Source of the DNA: Marchantia polymorpha subsp. ruderalis
Taxonomy: Eukaryota > Streptophyta > Marchantiopsida > Marchantiales > Marchantiaceae
DNA length: 64,000 nucleotides
Assembly: GCA_037833965.1 (NCBI GenBank)
Contig: AP031353.1
Location: 3,536,501 to 3,600,500 of the forward strand
Reading direction: 5' to 3'
Of the stretch, positions 41,732-53,621 are shown piece by piece. Each line of letters begins with the position of its first letter. The first letter of the stretch is position 1. A program made the translations under genes and the position numbers. Below the pieces are notes generated by a model. That model did no database searches. It was not told where the DNA came from and worked only from the letters and a program-made list of their open reading frames with translations.

Positions 41732-43160
41732 GATGATTTAAACGTTCAGTGAAATGTTGTTGGATCTCTAAGATCTCAAGAATAGCCCTCTGTGATTGAG
41801 AAAAGTATGAAATTTGACGTTTGACTCCTCCCTGAAGAGAACATCAGCGATGTCATGATTTGGTAGCAAATATCCTTTCATCAAAATCGTTCATCACAGA
41901 TCTTCTTACAACTGAACTCCCGTGAGGGAACTGTCAGGTAGCTAATGTCAGATGCAAAAGATTGAAGTGGTAGTTCTACAATGATATCTGGATCGCAAGT
42001 TTGTGAGGTGAACAATAATGCAAGTCCAGATGGAGAACCAACGAAGAGGGAAATGTAAGTGCGGAGACGAGATTCCGGTTGCAGCTAGATACAAAATTTT
42101 CAGCTCATACAAACGAGATACATGACCAGCAATCAGAAGACGTTATACATCCAACAATCAAAGAAACATCTCATACGTCCATATACCTCGAGCTTTGGGC
42201 TGAATTAAGAATGGACTGGTGATGAACTCGTGGCCATGGGATAGCCAACACCGTCGAAGTCCCAAGCTCCAGGAGAGAACACCCACTGATGTGAACTCGC
42301 TCACGAAATCTCAGACTTTATTCACTTACGAAGATCGACTGTAAAATATTCGATTGAAAATCGAATATTTTACAAATTGCACGACATCAGCGCAAAAGAA
42401 GTATATAATCATCACTGAGGTTTCGGAAGATATCATGTACGTCAGGGGCATGTCTGATGATCAACGTACGGATCTGAGAACCCAAGGCGAGTTTCGAGAG
42501 CAGAATAAAGCGAGCTGGTGAAAGCAGTGGCAGCTCTGACCTTTCACGTGGATGTAGAAGCAAAGAGAGAAATTGTTGACTATTATTAGAATGCAGAAAA
42601 TGTCAAACTTTAGTATAGAATACGTAACGAGTGCTTTCCTCTCATACTCTTTATCTTGTGTCGTGAAATTATGCTCATAGTTTTCTCTTGTACGGAGAGA
42701 TCTCTGGGCTGCAATTATTCTCTACGCAGCGCAAGGCATGGTTACTTCATGCAAGATTAAAATACTGGGCTTTATAATTGACGCAACATCTTAAAATAAT
42801 GGTCGCGTGCAAGGAATGATTCAACTCTGTCTAGTTCAAGGAGATGCAGTCTGGTGTTTTCAGTCGAAGACCAGATGCAAAATCATTATCTATAAATCAT
42901 GCATAGGTCAATTTGAAGCACTACTGCTTCTGCAGTATTCACTTTCTTTTCTACAAATTTTTCTCTCAGCTCCCATGACCATTGCTGTGTGAGTGGGTGT
43001 GTGGATTGGCACTTCATCTGAATGCAGCGCATTAAAATTCATGGAATGAAACACCCTCAATTCTTGCCGCTGAAGCTTGTGACCTTTTGACTTCACGCGC
43101 GGAAACAATGCAATAACAGGCCTTCCCACTTGAAATCGTATACATGCATATAGTTTACAA
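41732..43160. promoter_or_regulatory. PPO upstream region, conserved among the three copies
   Basis: No gene. The segment is alignable with 55213-56468 (direct) and with about 47995-49440 (inverted), including the shared AATAAAGTCTGAGATTTC block, so regulatory sequence was duplicated with the gene. It contains a perfect 15-bp inverted repeat GTAAAATATTCGATT/GAA/AATCGAATATTTTAC at 42341-42373 that is degraded in the direct copy near 55806. I cannot place a TATA box with confidence. Confidence 0.5.
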
Positions 43161-43451
43161 GAGGTTCGGTTAATCGCGATCCATGCTTCCCTTGTGATCA
43201 ATCTGTGAACCATGTGAGCACTTCCTTCTTCGTCTTCTGCGAATTTCTTCTGTAATTGCATTGCCCTCCACAGTCGACCAGTGGCTAACACGTTGGGTCT
43301 GTGGTTGGCCCCCGGCGCATTCCAAGTGGCCGTGAGAGAAATATTCTCATTACAGAGTCACTTGTTGCGCTTTACATGTCCTCTGGCGGGATCTCCACCC
43401 GGAAGGCATCTTGGCGCTGGGCCTTCTCTTTCGGCTTTGGGTAGCAGAAAC

Positions 43452-43591
43452 ATGCGGGGTACATGGCAGCAACACCTGAAGAAGGTGTTGCTGCGATGTA
43501 CCCCGCATCTCTGTTGTTCTCTGCAATGCTCTCCGCACATTACGCTGCACACTTATTGATGCGGGGTACATCGCAGCAACACCTTCTTCAG
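43452..43591. repeat. Triple foldback: nested inverted repeats
   Basis: ATGCGGGGTACATSGCAGCA... occurs three times. Arms 43452-43477 and 43483-43508 pair at 25 of 26 positions with a 5-nt loop. Arms 43476-43509 and 43558-43591 pair perfectly over 34 bp with a 48-nt spacer. It is GC-richer than its surroundings and looks like a foldback element or small-RNA hairpin precursor; no protein homology is evident. Confidence 0.75.
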
Positions 43592-44232
43592 CTTCTGATT
43601 GACTTGTCTCAGCTTTCGGTGCGCCAATTGAACACTTATATACCGGAAAGATGCAGTTCTATTTTCCATGTCCACTCCAAACAGACAATTCACAACCTTA
43701 CAGTAGTGCTCCCGTGGATCCAAACGTACACCTTAGACAGTGATTGGTGATGCCTCAACGCTTGCTGCAAACACATCAACTGCCACATTCACCTCTTGCC
43801 TATAAGCATATGAGCGAACAAATCCACGATCACATCTATACCTAACTTGTGATTACACATCCTGCAACATTCCTTGGGTGTCATCCAAAGTCTCTATCAG
43901 CTCCTAAATTTGAATGACCAGTTTGAACTTCACGCTTACACTAATTGATAGTCCAAGCAGTCCAAACACATTCATGATAGAGTCACTTCTCTATCACGAT
44001 AACCTTCATCTGCGACTTTCCTATGTTTTTACTAGACTCTTTGCAGGTGTAGGCAAACTGCTCTACATCATTCTAGCCAATGTAATACCATCACAATCAA
44101 TTGTAGATGAGATTTCTCACCTTTATGGATGTTCATGCTAACAAACATGTTATTGAAGAAACTGTAAAAAATGTGTGAGACAAGCGGGAGCAAATCCTAA
44201 AAAAATTTGACTAAATATTTGAACCTAAAATA
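43592..44232. other. AT-rich intergenic sequence
   Basis: Nothing recognisable. A 75-codon frame (43914-44141) shows no family features; it immediately precedes the kinase remnant and could contain former intron. Confidence 0.4.
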
Positions 44233-44635
44233 GTGGCAATTGAATCAATACATAAGCACAAATACATTCATAGGGATATCAACACTGATAATGTTTTCTT
44301 GGACAAAGGAGTACAAAAAACTCTCATACTTTCGACTTTCTAAACCGCTTTACTGCAGCTGTCTACCGACCTGGCAAGAGAAATAAAACAATCTTACGCA
44401 ATGAATGGCGATGTAACGTACAAATCTCAATCGCAACATGAACAACTTCTGGATTAGAAATGCAAAATGCGCATGCATGTATATTCCACCGTAACCACAC
44501 CTTACTACATTGAGCTTGGTGTGAAACTCCAGAAGGGTTATATTATAAAGAGCAACCGGTGATCTTTTGGAGCCATAATGGACAAAATGCTTGTTGATTA
44601 TACTCCTTCATATATAGATAATTCCATATGTATAC
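44233..44635 (+). pseudogene. NDR/LATS-type AGC protein kinase remnant
   Basis: The plus strand reads VAIESIHKHKYIHRDINTDNVFLDKG, matching the catalytic loop of NDR kinases (HRD present, Lys of HRDIK changed to Asn). Then comes a decayed DFG region (LSTF then TAA) and, in a shifted frame, VYSTVTTPYYIELGVKLQKGYII and SFGAIMDKMLVDYTPSYID, corresponding to the activation segment, GTPDYIAPE-like motif and the SLGAIM helix. The Trp before SFGAIM is now TGA. DFG Asp is changed and several frame breaks are present, so it is inactive. No intron is obvious inside the segment, so a processed copy is possible, but I cannot show a poly(A) tail. Confidence 0.75.
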
Positions 44636-45715
44636 TCCAAGTATGTTTGTGTGTTGGATCTTTTTGGTGGAATTGGAATTGTTTTGACTATGGTGTTACT
44701 ATCAAATATTCTTGTACAGAGATACTTATATTTGGAGAAGTATGAGACTGCACGTTAAGTTTCTTTATGTCATATTCTACAGTTGATGAAGCATTAGACT
44801 TCATTGTTTCCACGATCAACTGTTTTATAACCTCCGGGCTGACTCTCATTCAGGTCTAGCTCAGATGGTTTTTGATAGTGTATCATGATTCTAGAAAACT
44901 AAGATCATTCTTCATGCTCATGTTTCAAACATACTCTCACACATTGACTCAATTTATCACTCAAATTCACACACACACATTGACAATCGAAGATCCTGAA
45001 AATCGTCACTCTCTCAAATATGGAACATGGCTCTACACATAAACTCTCTTAACTTGCTTGAGAGTCTTTCCTTTAACTCTCTACTTATACTATTTGGAAA
45101 GTTACCATAATAGCAAATAGCTTTAATGGCTAGTAATTATAGTAACTTTCTATCTAGCTTACTTTTACAAAGATAAACCATAGTAAGTTTAACTAGTTAC
45201 CAATACTTGGCAACATGACATTGGTTTGCTAAATCTCCTAGATGTGTACTAATCCCTAGATTGAGTTGACTACATGCCATTTGTGACTATCCAACTTCTA
45301 GAATCTCCACTTGTCACTAAGTGAACATTAGATTTAATCAAACCAATGAATTCTCAATTACTAAGTCAAAGCAATCAAATTGAACACGAAACCAAAAGTT
45401 TTTTTCTTTGATTTTAGACTTTTGTACAAGACAAAATAGAAGTGTTCACTCAAATCTTCTAAAAGTTTTTTAATTATATTGCCAAGTATAGACATTATAG
45501 CTAAACATAAATATAAATTAATAAACTTAGTTATAACTAGCTAGATTTAATCAAAACTAGCTATATTTAGTCATAACTCAGCTAATCATGATTAGCTACT
45601 TGGCTGCTTCTAGTTCTATTTCACACATACAACATCCGATTATAAATTTACCTCCGAACCAAGAGTGCACTACGCTCTTAGAGTAAAAGAATATGATCTT
45701 TAATGAACTAGTTCT
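44636..45715. other. AT-rich intergenic sequence
   Basis: No gene, RNA or repeat recognised; long stretches exceed 65% A+T. Confidence 0.45.
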
Positions 45716-45905
45716 TCGTGGTTGACTTAATCAAAATGTCGTACTCTTTGTAATAATAGATAATTACCAAAATGATGAGTATAATGATAAAGATCTGATT
45801 CCACAAGGAGAGAAACAACACAAAGATCAAAGAAGTGTCACATATTAATAATGTATTTGAAGAGTTTGAATTCTCATTTGAATCACTCGTCATTTGAATT
45901 TTTTT
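45716..45905 (-). mobile_element. Ancient relic of an LTR-X-like LTR end
   Basis: TGTCGTACTCTTTGTAATAATAG-like leader/terminus, then AAAGATCTGATTCCACAAGG, AGAAACAACACAAAGAT, AGTGTCAC and GAGTTTGAATTCTCA follow in the same order and spacing as the LTR-X end at 17529-17690. Many substitutions have accumulated, but order and the core GATC-GA-CCACA-GGA block are kept. It lies in otherwise host sequence, so it records a much older insertion. Confidence 0.6.
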
Positions 45906-47994
45906 CCCCAGCGGCTCCATCTTTTACTTCAATGGAGATCCGCCGCCGGAATTCCTTCGTAGATAACTCCAAAGACTATAGTGCCGAAGCCCAAATACCC
46001 CCTGTCAAAGTCTGTACTAGGCCTTTGAGAAAACCGGGTCTGTGATTCATCTCTTCGTAGCTCAGATGCCATTAGCCCATTCCTCCCGTTCTTGACTTCG
46101 TTAGTATTAGCAGACCAAGCTCTATCTAATGAAAATCTTCATATTTCCTACTCCTACTCAGTGGCTACGCTGAAATTCCTTATTCACTACTCTACTAAAA
46201 CCTATTACTCTAAAAGTTGAAACTTACTTGTATTTACCTCCCAAAGTACATTATTTCCAAAAAAATGAAAAAACTGCACTATTCATATGACTCCACTCCA
46301 TATACCATCCAAGAAGATGAATATCTGGTAGATGTATTCTATGTCGTCCGATATTCCCACAAGATAGCATGCATCTTCTTGTCTAAGTTTTGATAGCTCA
46401 CATCCATGTTTGCATCTTTTGCCAACATAATACAAAGATTGTAGTTGAAATCAATATTTTGGATTTGCACACAATTTGTCCGTGAACAATTTTTATATTC
46501 TCAAAGATCATTGACTAAAAATCATCATCTAATCTCTAGACCATTGACTCAAAGATCATTAACTAATATTTTAAAAATTTAAATTTCAAACCATCACATG
46601 ATAAATATAACACATCCTTTATCCAAAAGATCATAAATCATAATTCGAAGAAATTATCATAGAATGTGTCAATACAGACCATCATATTGCTTATAAAATG
46701 ATTCATGAACATTATTTTTGGAAAACTTCAATACTATTCTTGACTAACTTTGACTCAATTAAGTTAAATATCTTTGTGTTGCTATCAAATATCATTGCTA
46801 CTACAATTTTTATTTCTCAAGAAAAATCACTGAAAGTTAAGTATTACGATACATCGAAAATTCGATGTACCCAATTCTTCCAACCTTTGCACTCTGCATG
46901 TAGTCTAATCAAGCTACAATATTAAAGGCATATACAAGCCAAATGATACAGAATCAAAATTGAATTTGATAATATCTTGTAACTCAATCTTCTTGCTGAT
47001 GCCTATTCACAGTAACGGGCTGGCATGCTTAACTGCTTCTGGTCACGATTCCTTATTGTACATTGTTGATACTTACTATTGAATATCTTGGGGATGATCA
47101 ATTATGTTCACAACTTTAATTTTGGAGCCTAATGGTGTAACAACATAAATAGACAGATTTTTGATCAAAAAGTTATCTTGTATATCTTGTATAATACCTT
47201 GACGCATTAGCATGCGTCAAAGAATAAAGCAGAATATACGTCATATTTTTCATAATGTTAAACTGTGAACGGAATCAACGGATTATGCATGTCTCTTTAA
47301 AGTAGCAGTATTTTCCAAAAATTAGGTGAACAATATTCCTTTTGAGTCATTAGAACATAGAAGTGACTTCGTGTCAAAATGTATGAACATTATTACTCTC
47401 CTCAAATATAGCTTGTCTGTTCGCTCAACGAACTTCTTTGCAAGGTTATCTTTCTCACCGAAGTTGAGATCCTGTTTGACTACTTTTGTAGATTTTTTTT
47501 TTAGTATTTTATATTTCATAGGTTGTTTTATCTATATAGTTTTATATATAAAATGCCTTATAAGAAAATAATAATTCTGTGATTTTGGAACTAGCCCTAC
47601 CCCACACGTTATGAATTCAGCAGTTTGTGATTCTTTGGCTCGATCTTGACTACTTGCGACCAACAAAGAAAACGCAGTGAAAATGGAGTATATCCATTTT
47701 CACATTCGCTGCTAACCCCTGAACCTCCAGTCCTTCAAGTGCCTTGAGCCTGCTGATCCCACTAGCAGGCCTACTGCCAAGGCCTACTGCCAAGGCCTTC
47801 TGGGTGGAAATCCTAAACCCCGCCACAGGACCCGTAATGCCGAAAAATAAATTATCAATACTTAATATTAATCACTACTCGCCATTTGCTGGCACTGCCT
47901 TTGCAGACGAATCAAACACAACAGGAAGAATCAGGTGTTTGGCACCGCTCACAGCATGATCAGACATGACTGCGGATCGCCATTATCCGAGGGT
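45906..47994. other. AT-rich intergenic sequence, no gene supported
   Basis: Several short frames (46698-46925, 47326-47571, 47744-47959) lack known motifs. Composition is strongly AT-rich until ~47600. Nothing further is recognised. Confidence 0.45.
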
Positions 47995-49440
47995 TATATT
48001 CACTTTATGAATGTATACAATTTCAAGTGGACAGGCCTGTTGTTGCATCGTTCCGGCGCGTGAGTCCAAAGGACCACAAGCCTTCACGGCAAATTTGGAG
48101 GATGTGTGCTTCGATGAATTTCGATGGGGACATATTTTTAAACAGACTTCAGTGCCAGCCCACAATCAATCATTAATGGTCATGGCAGCTCAGAGAAAAG
48201 TTGCGACTCCCAGATAGAGTGAACACGGCATAAACAGCAGTGCTTTGAACTGATCTATGCATGATATACGGATATGGATTTCTCGTCTGGTCTTCGACCG
48301 ACCGTCCCATACTGTACCTACTTTTATTGGATTCAGCTGATTCATGGCTTGCACAGGACAATTCGAATAAAATACTACTTAAATCATAAAGCTAAGTCAA
48401 CGAGGCTTGCATGCTTCCTTCATGCCAAGAATAGGCGCAGCCTGAGGTCTTTCCGAACAACAGAGAACTATCAGCATACTTTCACGTCACAAGCAAAAGT
48501 TCATGAGAGGAAAGCTCTGAATTCGTTATTGTATATTATATCAATTTCCAACTTCGTCATTCGCTACTACATCCACGTGAATATTAACTGCTATCGCCAG
48601 CTCATTTTATTCTACTGTCCATTTCGCTCTTGGTTTTCGGCTCCTTACCCCGATAGAGTTGCTGTAGATGTCTCCCGAAAGAATCAAGGTTTCTGCTCCA
48701 GTATTGTTAATATGTTTCTTCTGCGCTAATGTCGTAAATGTGACTATGCGAGTTTGAATGAGATTCGATCATCAGTATTCTAGTGTATACACTCGCCCTT
48801 CGTAAGTCAATAAAGTCTGAGATTTCATGAGTGAGCTCTCGTCCGTGGCTTGGGACTTCGATAGTCCTATCTATCCCAAGACCGCGAGCTCACCATCAGT
48901 TCATAATCACTTCAGCCCAGATCTCCAGGTACATATAGGTCATAACAGCTTCCCTTGCTATGAGATGATCTCTTCATTTCTTCGATATATATCGCCCTCT
49001 GATTGCCTCGTATAAGAAATTTGTTTTAAGCTGCGACTCCACTCAAGTCTCCGCTCTTACATTTCCATCTTCGATTCTTCTGCATATAGACTTGCGTAAA
49101 GATCAAATTCACAAATTCGTCATGCGATCCAGATAATATTGTGGAATGGTCAGCTCTGCAATCTTCTACATCTGACATTAGCTGCCTCCGAATGTGTGTT
49201 TCCATGCTCAGTCGTGACAAGATCTGTGATTTTGAAAACTGATTGGAAGATAATGGCAAACGAACCCTGTCTTTGCTGGTATGTGTTCAGGGACGAGTCG
49301 AAGTGTACCAACATTTCCATCGCCAGAAGACTCGGTAGTGCAGTGTCGTACTCTCCATGTCATATGTGGTGTCATCCACAGAAGGACGAATTTAGAGATT
49401 TCAGAGATTCTATAGGATTCCACCTTATGTTTTACACACA
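47995..49440. repeat. Inverted, diverged copy of PPO upstream region
   Basis: Aligns in reverse complement with about 43160-41732: shared blocks include CAGGCCTGTCCACTTGAAAT / GCCATGACCATT (near 48000-48190) and AATAAAGTCTGAGATTTC (~48808). It precedes the plus-strand PPO paralogue. Confidence 0.65.
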
Positions 49441-50651
49441 ATGACGTCAACTGTGGCCCCAGTTCTCTTCATTCAATATCTCCTTTCCATTATGCTGACA
49501 ACCACTCTAGCAGCGCCTATCACCATCACCAGGGAAACATTTAGAGCGTGCCGACCAGGGAATTGGGCCGGAATTCCATCTAATTGCTGCCCTCTCAAAG
49601 TCATTGAAGGACCTATTGTCGATTTCCGCCCGAAATACGATGCGTCTAAACCTTTGAGGGTCAGGAAGGCCTTACAATGTCTCAGCGGCCATGAGCTACA
49701 GACCTACTTGCAGAAGTTGGAGAAAGGATATGTTCTGATGCGGGCTCTTCCAGACAGTGATCTGCGCTCTTTCAAAAGGCAGAACGCGATCATTGTGCCT
49801 ACGGGACGGGCTCCTTCCTCCAAGACGGCTACACCAACCTCACCATCGACGTTCACTTGAACTGGCTCTTCCTGCCCTGGCACCGCATGTTCGTGTACTT
49901 TCACGAAAAGATTTTGCAGAAGTTGCTCGGAGATCCCGAATTCAGTCTTCATTTCTGGAATTTCGACAACAGCGTCACAGCGACGCCAAGACATGGATCC
50001 CGTGGCTGCTATTTCAAGGCTGGTCATTTCGTGCCGCCGATGTACAACGATCCGTCGAAAGCAACATTTGAAGCTAATCGCTCAATCAGGGCCTTCGACC
50101 CCAACAGGGCCGTGGACTATGTGGACTATGTGTACAACTGGAACCCTCTTATGGTACCTCCTGCCTGGCCCAACAACACCGTGGAGGAACAAACGCGGAT
50201 GAAACGAGAAGTCATGCACAGATCGATGATCACCCTCGCAAATACCACCAACTTCATCGGGAAGACTTACAGAGTCGGAGACGCGCAAATTCTGATCCCA
50301 GCGGTAGGAGCTGGTACGATCGAGTTGGTACCCCACAATACGCTGCACGCTTGGATCGGAGGATGGATGCTGCAGCCCATTACTGCGCCCATCGACCCTC
50401 TATTATACCCTTTCCATGCGAACATGGAGCGACTCTGGAGCGTCTGGCGCAAGCTGGGTTACGGCAATGACGATCCGACTGACCCAGACTGGCTCGATGC
50501 AACATTTCTCTTCTGGGATGAGAATGCAGTGATGAGGAGAGTCAAAGTGAGGGACTTTCTGGATTTGAATGCCCTCAGGTACAGGTACGAGAAGGTGAAT
50601 GACGCGAGTTGGATCTTCTTCGACAACTCCACCAGCCCCAGTGCTCCTTAA
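49441..50651 (+). pseudogene. Polyphenol oxidase paralogue with frameshift in CuA site
   Basis: Secreted PPO of the same type, roughly 90% similar to the copy at 40523. ATG 49441 opens a frame with signal peptide, CCPL (CCPP in the others) and LRVRKALQCLSGHEL. It shifts at 49790/49791, where one T present in the other genes is missing, immediately before the first CuA histidine codon. The correct continuation resumes in another frame to the stop at 50651 with CuA H2/H3 (PWHRMF), CuB (HNTLH, YPFHANMERLW) and the DWL domain (DWLDATFLFWDENA) intact. Only this single-base deletion breaks the gene, so it is either a recent pseudogene or a sequencing/assembly error. It is head-to-head with copy 1 and tail-to-tail with copy 2. 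Confidence 0.85.
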
Positions 50652-51392
50652 TGCGTAGGTAGAAGGCATTACGCGAATTCATGTTCTCGGAAGCGACGAC
50701 GAACTGATTTATGATAATCAGTTCGTCGAGCTTACATGAACTCATAGCAATTTGATGATTTTGGATTGACTGGGAATAGTCATACATTGGATGGTCAGCA
50801 GGAGCAGGCGATTTTAGTGAATAATACCGGGCTCACTTGCCATAGATACCTTGCGATTCATTCACTGCCAACATTTGGAGCAATAAGACGGCCCCGATAT
50901 TTCTGTTCAACCGATGAAGCTGAACGGGCTCTCGCAAGCCCGTTCACCTTCATCCAGCGAGTACTTACAGCTACTCCTGCGAATTCTTTTCTCATGCCGT
51001 AGAGTTCAATTCTACTCTACGCTTGACCTAGAACTCTTCTATTTACTCTTGCTTAGACGCACCGAGTTAGTTAGGTGCGAGCAAATAACAAGGGGTGCCG
51101 TTGCATAGGTAGTGAGACGGCCAAACTATCAATCTATTGTGAACAACATCCAAAGGCAGAGTCAGTTTAGTGCTATTGCCGTGGAATGCTGAAATGTAAT
51201 TACATCCATACAAAGCTGCTTCCATGACACGTGAACAAGGAGCTTACATAAACCCCACGAACTTGAGAATCTCTTCTCCTCCAATTTTAATTGTCAGAAA
51301 GTTTGATATTATTTCCCCGTTTGTCTGTAGTAAGCTTTTCTTGTATGCATTGTAGCTGTTTTCACATTTTCTCAATAGCAAAGTGTTTCAAA
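50652..51392. other. 3' flank of PPO paralogue and unassigned sequence
   Basis: Homology with the 3' flank of copy 1 continues to ~50830 (inverted), including AGGAGCAGGCGATTTT. Beyond that nothing is recognised. Confidence 0.45.
50697..50728 (+). terminator. Hairpin in 3' flank of PPO paralogue
   Basis: CGACGAACTGATT/TATGAT/AATCAGTTCGTCG, a perfect 13-bp stem with a 6-nt loop, 46 bp after the stop. It occupies the place of the paired palindromes of copy 1 but with different arm sequences. Confidence 0.5.
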
Positions 51393-52016
51393 TGAACAGC
51401 CTGATCACTACCAACGGCTGGCAAACTGTCTCCACCGTTCGGCCTACGCTTCATGTCCGTGGACTCCGCCATATTCACAAGGCCCCGATTTCTCCGACAA
51501 AGAATCGGCTGAAGGAGAACATGCGAGCATCGAAGGCTCAAAGCGTCTCCTCTAGCTCCTTCTTCCGACATCAGACTCTAGCTCCAACGCGCAATGGCGA
51601 TTAAAAAAGCAGTCCGCCTCTCTCGGCGAAGGAGGCGGAAGGCACCGCAGGGTTGTCATGGATAAGGATTACAGGATCCTTCGATTCCGAGGAATCGAAG
51701 GATATTTCCTAGGAATTATAAATTCCTCACAACACCATTCTCATTCCCTCCAAGGAAGCTCTTCTGGCACATCTATCGATGACGGAGAGGGAAGATCGCC
51801 TTTGCTGCGTCCAGCGTAGAACTATTCAAATTCATTATAAAAATTCTATCTTCAAAGACCTATGAACGCCAACAGCTTCACGAAAACTAACTCTTCTCCA
51901 CCATGGGACACTTATGTCTGTTTGACCCATGAGTGAGCACAGCTGTGACATAGGCTATGTGGATTTAAAAATTAAAACAGTTAGGTAGGTACCCCATGAT
52001 TCTGGTATAAAATAAC
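51393..52016. repeat. Inverted duplication partner of 56469-57059
   Basis: The ~0.6-kb block from CACTACCAACGGCTGG to the ATGGGGTACC/TATTTTATACC end recurs in reverse complement at 56469-57059. It contains a short frame (51594-51662, MAIKKAVRL) of unknown meaning. A perfect 13-bp hairpin (ATCCTTCGATTCC/GA/GGAATCGAAGGAT, near 51672-51699) occurs only in this copy. Confidence 0.65.
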
Positions 52017-53621
52017 AGAAATGTCATGTTTGCGACAAATTTTCATTGAGTTATCTGGAGGCAGATAAAAATTTCCTGCATGCATTTCAAAGGAATGAAG
52101 CATAATGGAATTGACCATCACATGCTATGGATGGTATATATGCAAATTAATGAAGAATCCTAGAGATAGCATACTTAGCCTTAAACCTACACATGACATA
52201 TCATGTTTATAAATTAGATCATGATTAATGATGTGACTCGAAATCAGAGATGGCAGTTGAGATTTGCGAGTGTTTGAAAATCTTTAACGATAAATACCAA
52301 TGACATAAGTATATATTAATATATATTAGTATATCTTTATACTATGTAATAATTATCAAACAAAAGCTTGATGAGACACAGTGCGAATGAAGGAACAATG
52401 ATTTCTTCGCATCTCTTGCTGGTGCCACCAAATTTGCCACTGCTGGAAAGAACAAAGATTTACAGAAACACGTATCATCCGCTTACTTTATTTTTTATCT
52501 GTACAATTAGTGATCCAGCGAAATTAGAGAAACTCAGAGAATCATTTTTTCACATGCAGGTGAGATTATTTGTGCCCAAGTTATTTGATAAAATTTGAGA
52601 CTAAGTCAACGTTGCATGTACAATAGACTTCTTCGAGAACCTTGAAGCACATGGCTGTAGAGTATTATCCTGGATTTCCCAAGTGAGCTGTCACTTTTTT
52701 CTCAAAGATTCTCCCAAATGCGATGAAAAAGTCCCTTTGTCCTTGATTTAGACCTAATTTTTAACTTATGCTACTACTGTGTTCTCACCATCAAACATTT
52801 TTGTCCTCGTACCATTTGTCGCCACCAGCATCCGTCGTCCGCTGACACTTGTCTTGGCATCAACGACGCAATCTATGAACAAAAGTGGGCTCCTTGCTCT
52901 CAAGCTCATCACCTTATGGAGCACTTCAGTCCTAGATGCATCTACTCTTAAAAAATACTTGTCATCGGGCCAGCTTCGATAAAAACCTTCAGCTGACTGG
53001 CAGGTCTTGGAACTTTATATTAAAGTTGAAGGTTGCACAGCTTAACCCAGGTGGTTTGCAAACAGATAACCATTACTATCTTGATAAGGTGATGGTTGAT
53101 ACAGACAGAAGACATGGTGCAAGGAGGAGAGGGTACAGGACTTTCAGAGGTCTCACATTGGATGGGTAACATCATGAAGCTTTTGGAACTGTTGTCATTG
53201 CTTTCTAAACTTGGATCAAAAAGTGGTTTCATGACTCGCCTCTTCGGATTTTCCTTCTTCCTCGACTCCATGACTCTTGGAACATGAGAGTTTTGCACAA
53301 TTTTGAAATTCTTATTTGTCTGCAGTAGTCTTCCCACTAAGTACGCAGCTTGATCTTGGGAGGATTGTGCGTGCTTATCCTTATCCAGTAGGTGCGTACT
53401 TACGCGAATCAGAACCCTGAACTCATTTAAATTTACTAAAATTTCATACTGAAGTATATATATATATATATATTCATTCCGGTGAACGCATACTAAGCGA
53501 GGTTCTCTTTTCTTCAAATAGGACAAACCTACCAAAAATAACTAGTAAACTTATGAGAGGTTCATATAAAAGTTTTAGATCCTTTTCTCAATTTTAAGCG
53601 GTAACAATCCAACAACAATCC
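52017..53621. other. AT-rich intergenic sequence with a TA microsatellite
   Basis: No gene supported; the longest frame (53020-53535, minus) reads through a (TA)n run at 53455-53473 and has no family features. Confidence 0.45.

Larger units (their letters stand above)
40141..42990. repeat. Segmental duplication, left copy (PPO unit)
   Basis: This 2.85-kb segment recurs in direct orientation at 53622-56468 with a constant offset of 13,481 through the PPO gene. From about 40170 to 41772 I see no mismatch; beyond 41773, upstream of the gene, differences appear every ~30 bp together with small indels. A diverged inverted copy spans about 47995-50830. Confidence 0.85.

Noticed and set aside
51594-51662. 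MAIKKAVRL start reminiscent of SAUR proteins
   Set aside because: Only 23 codons, no SAUR core domain follows, and the duplicated copy adds nothing.
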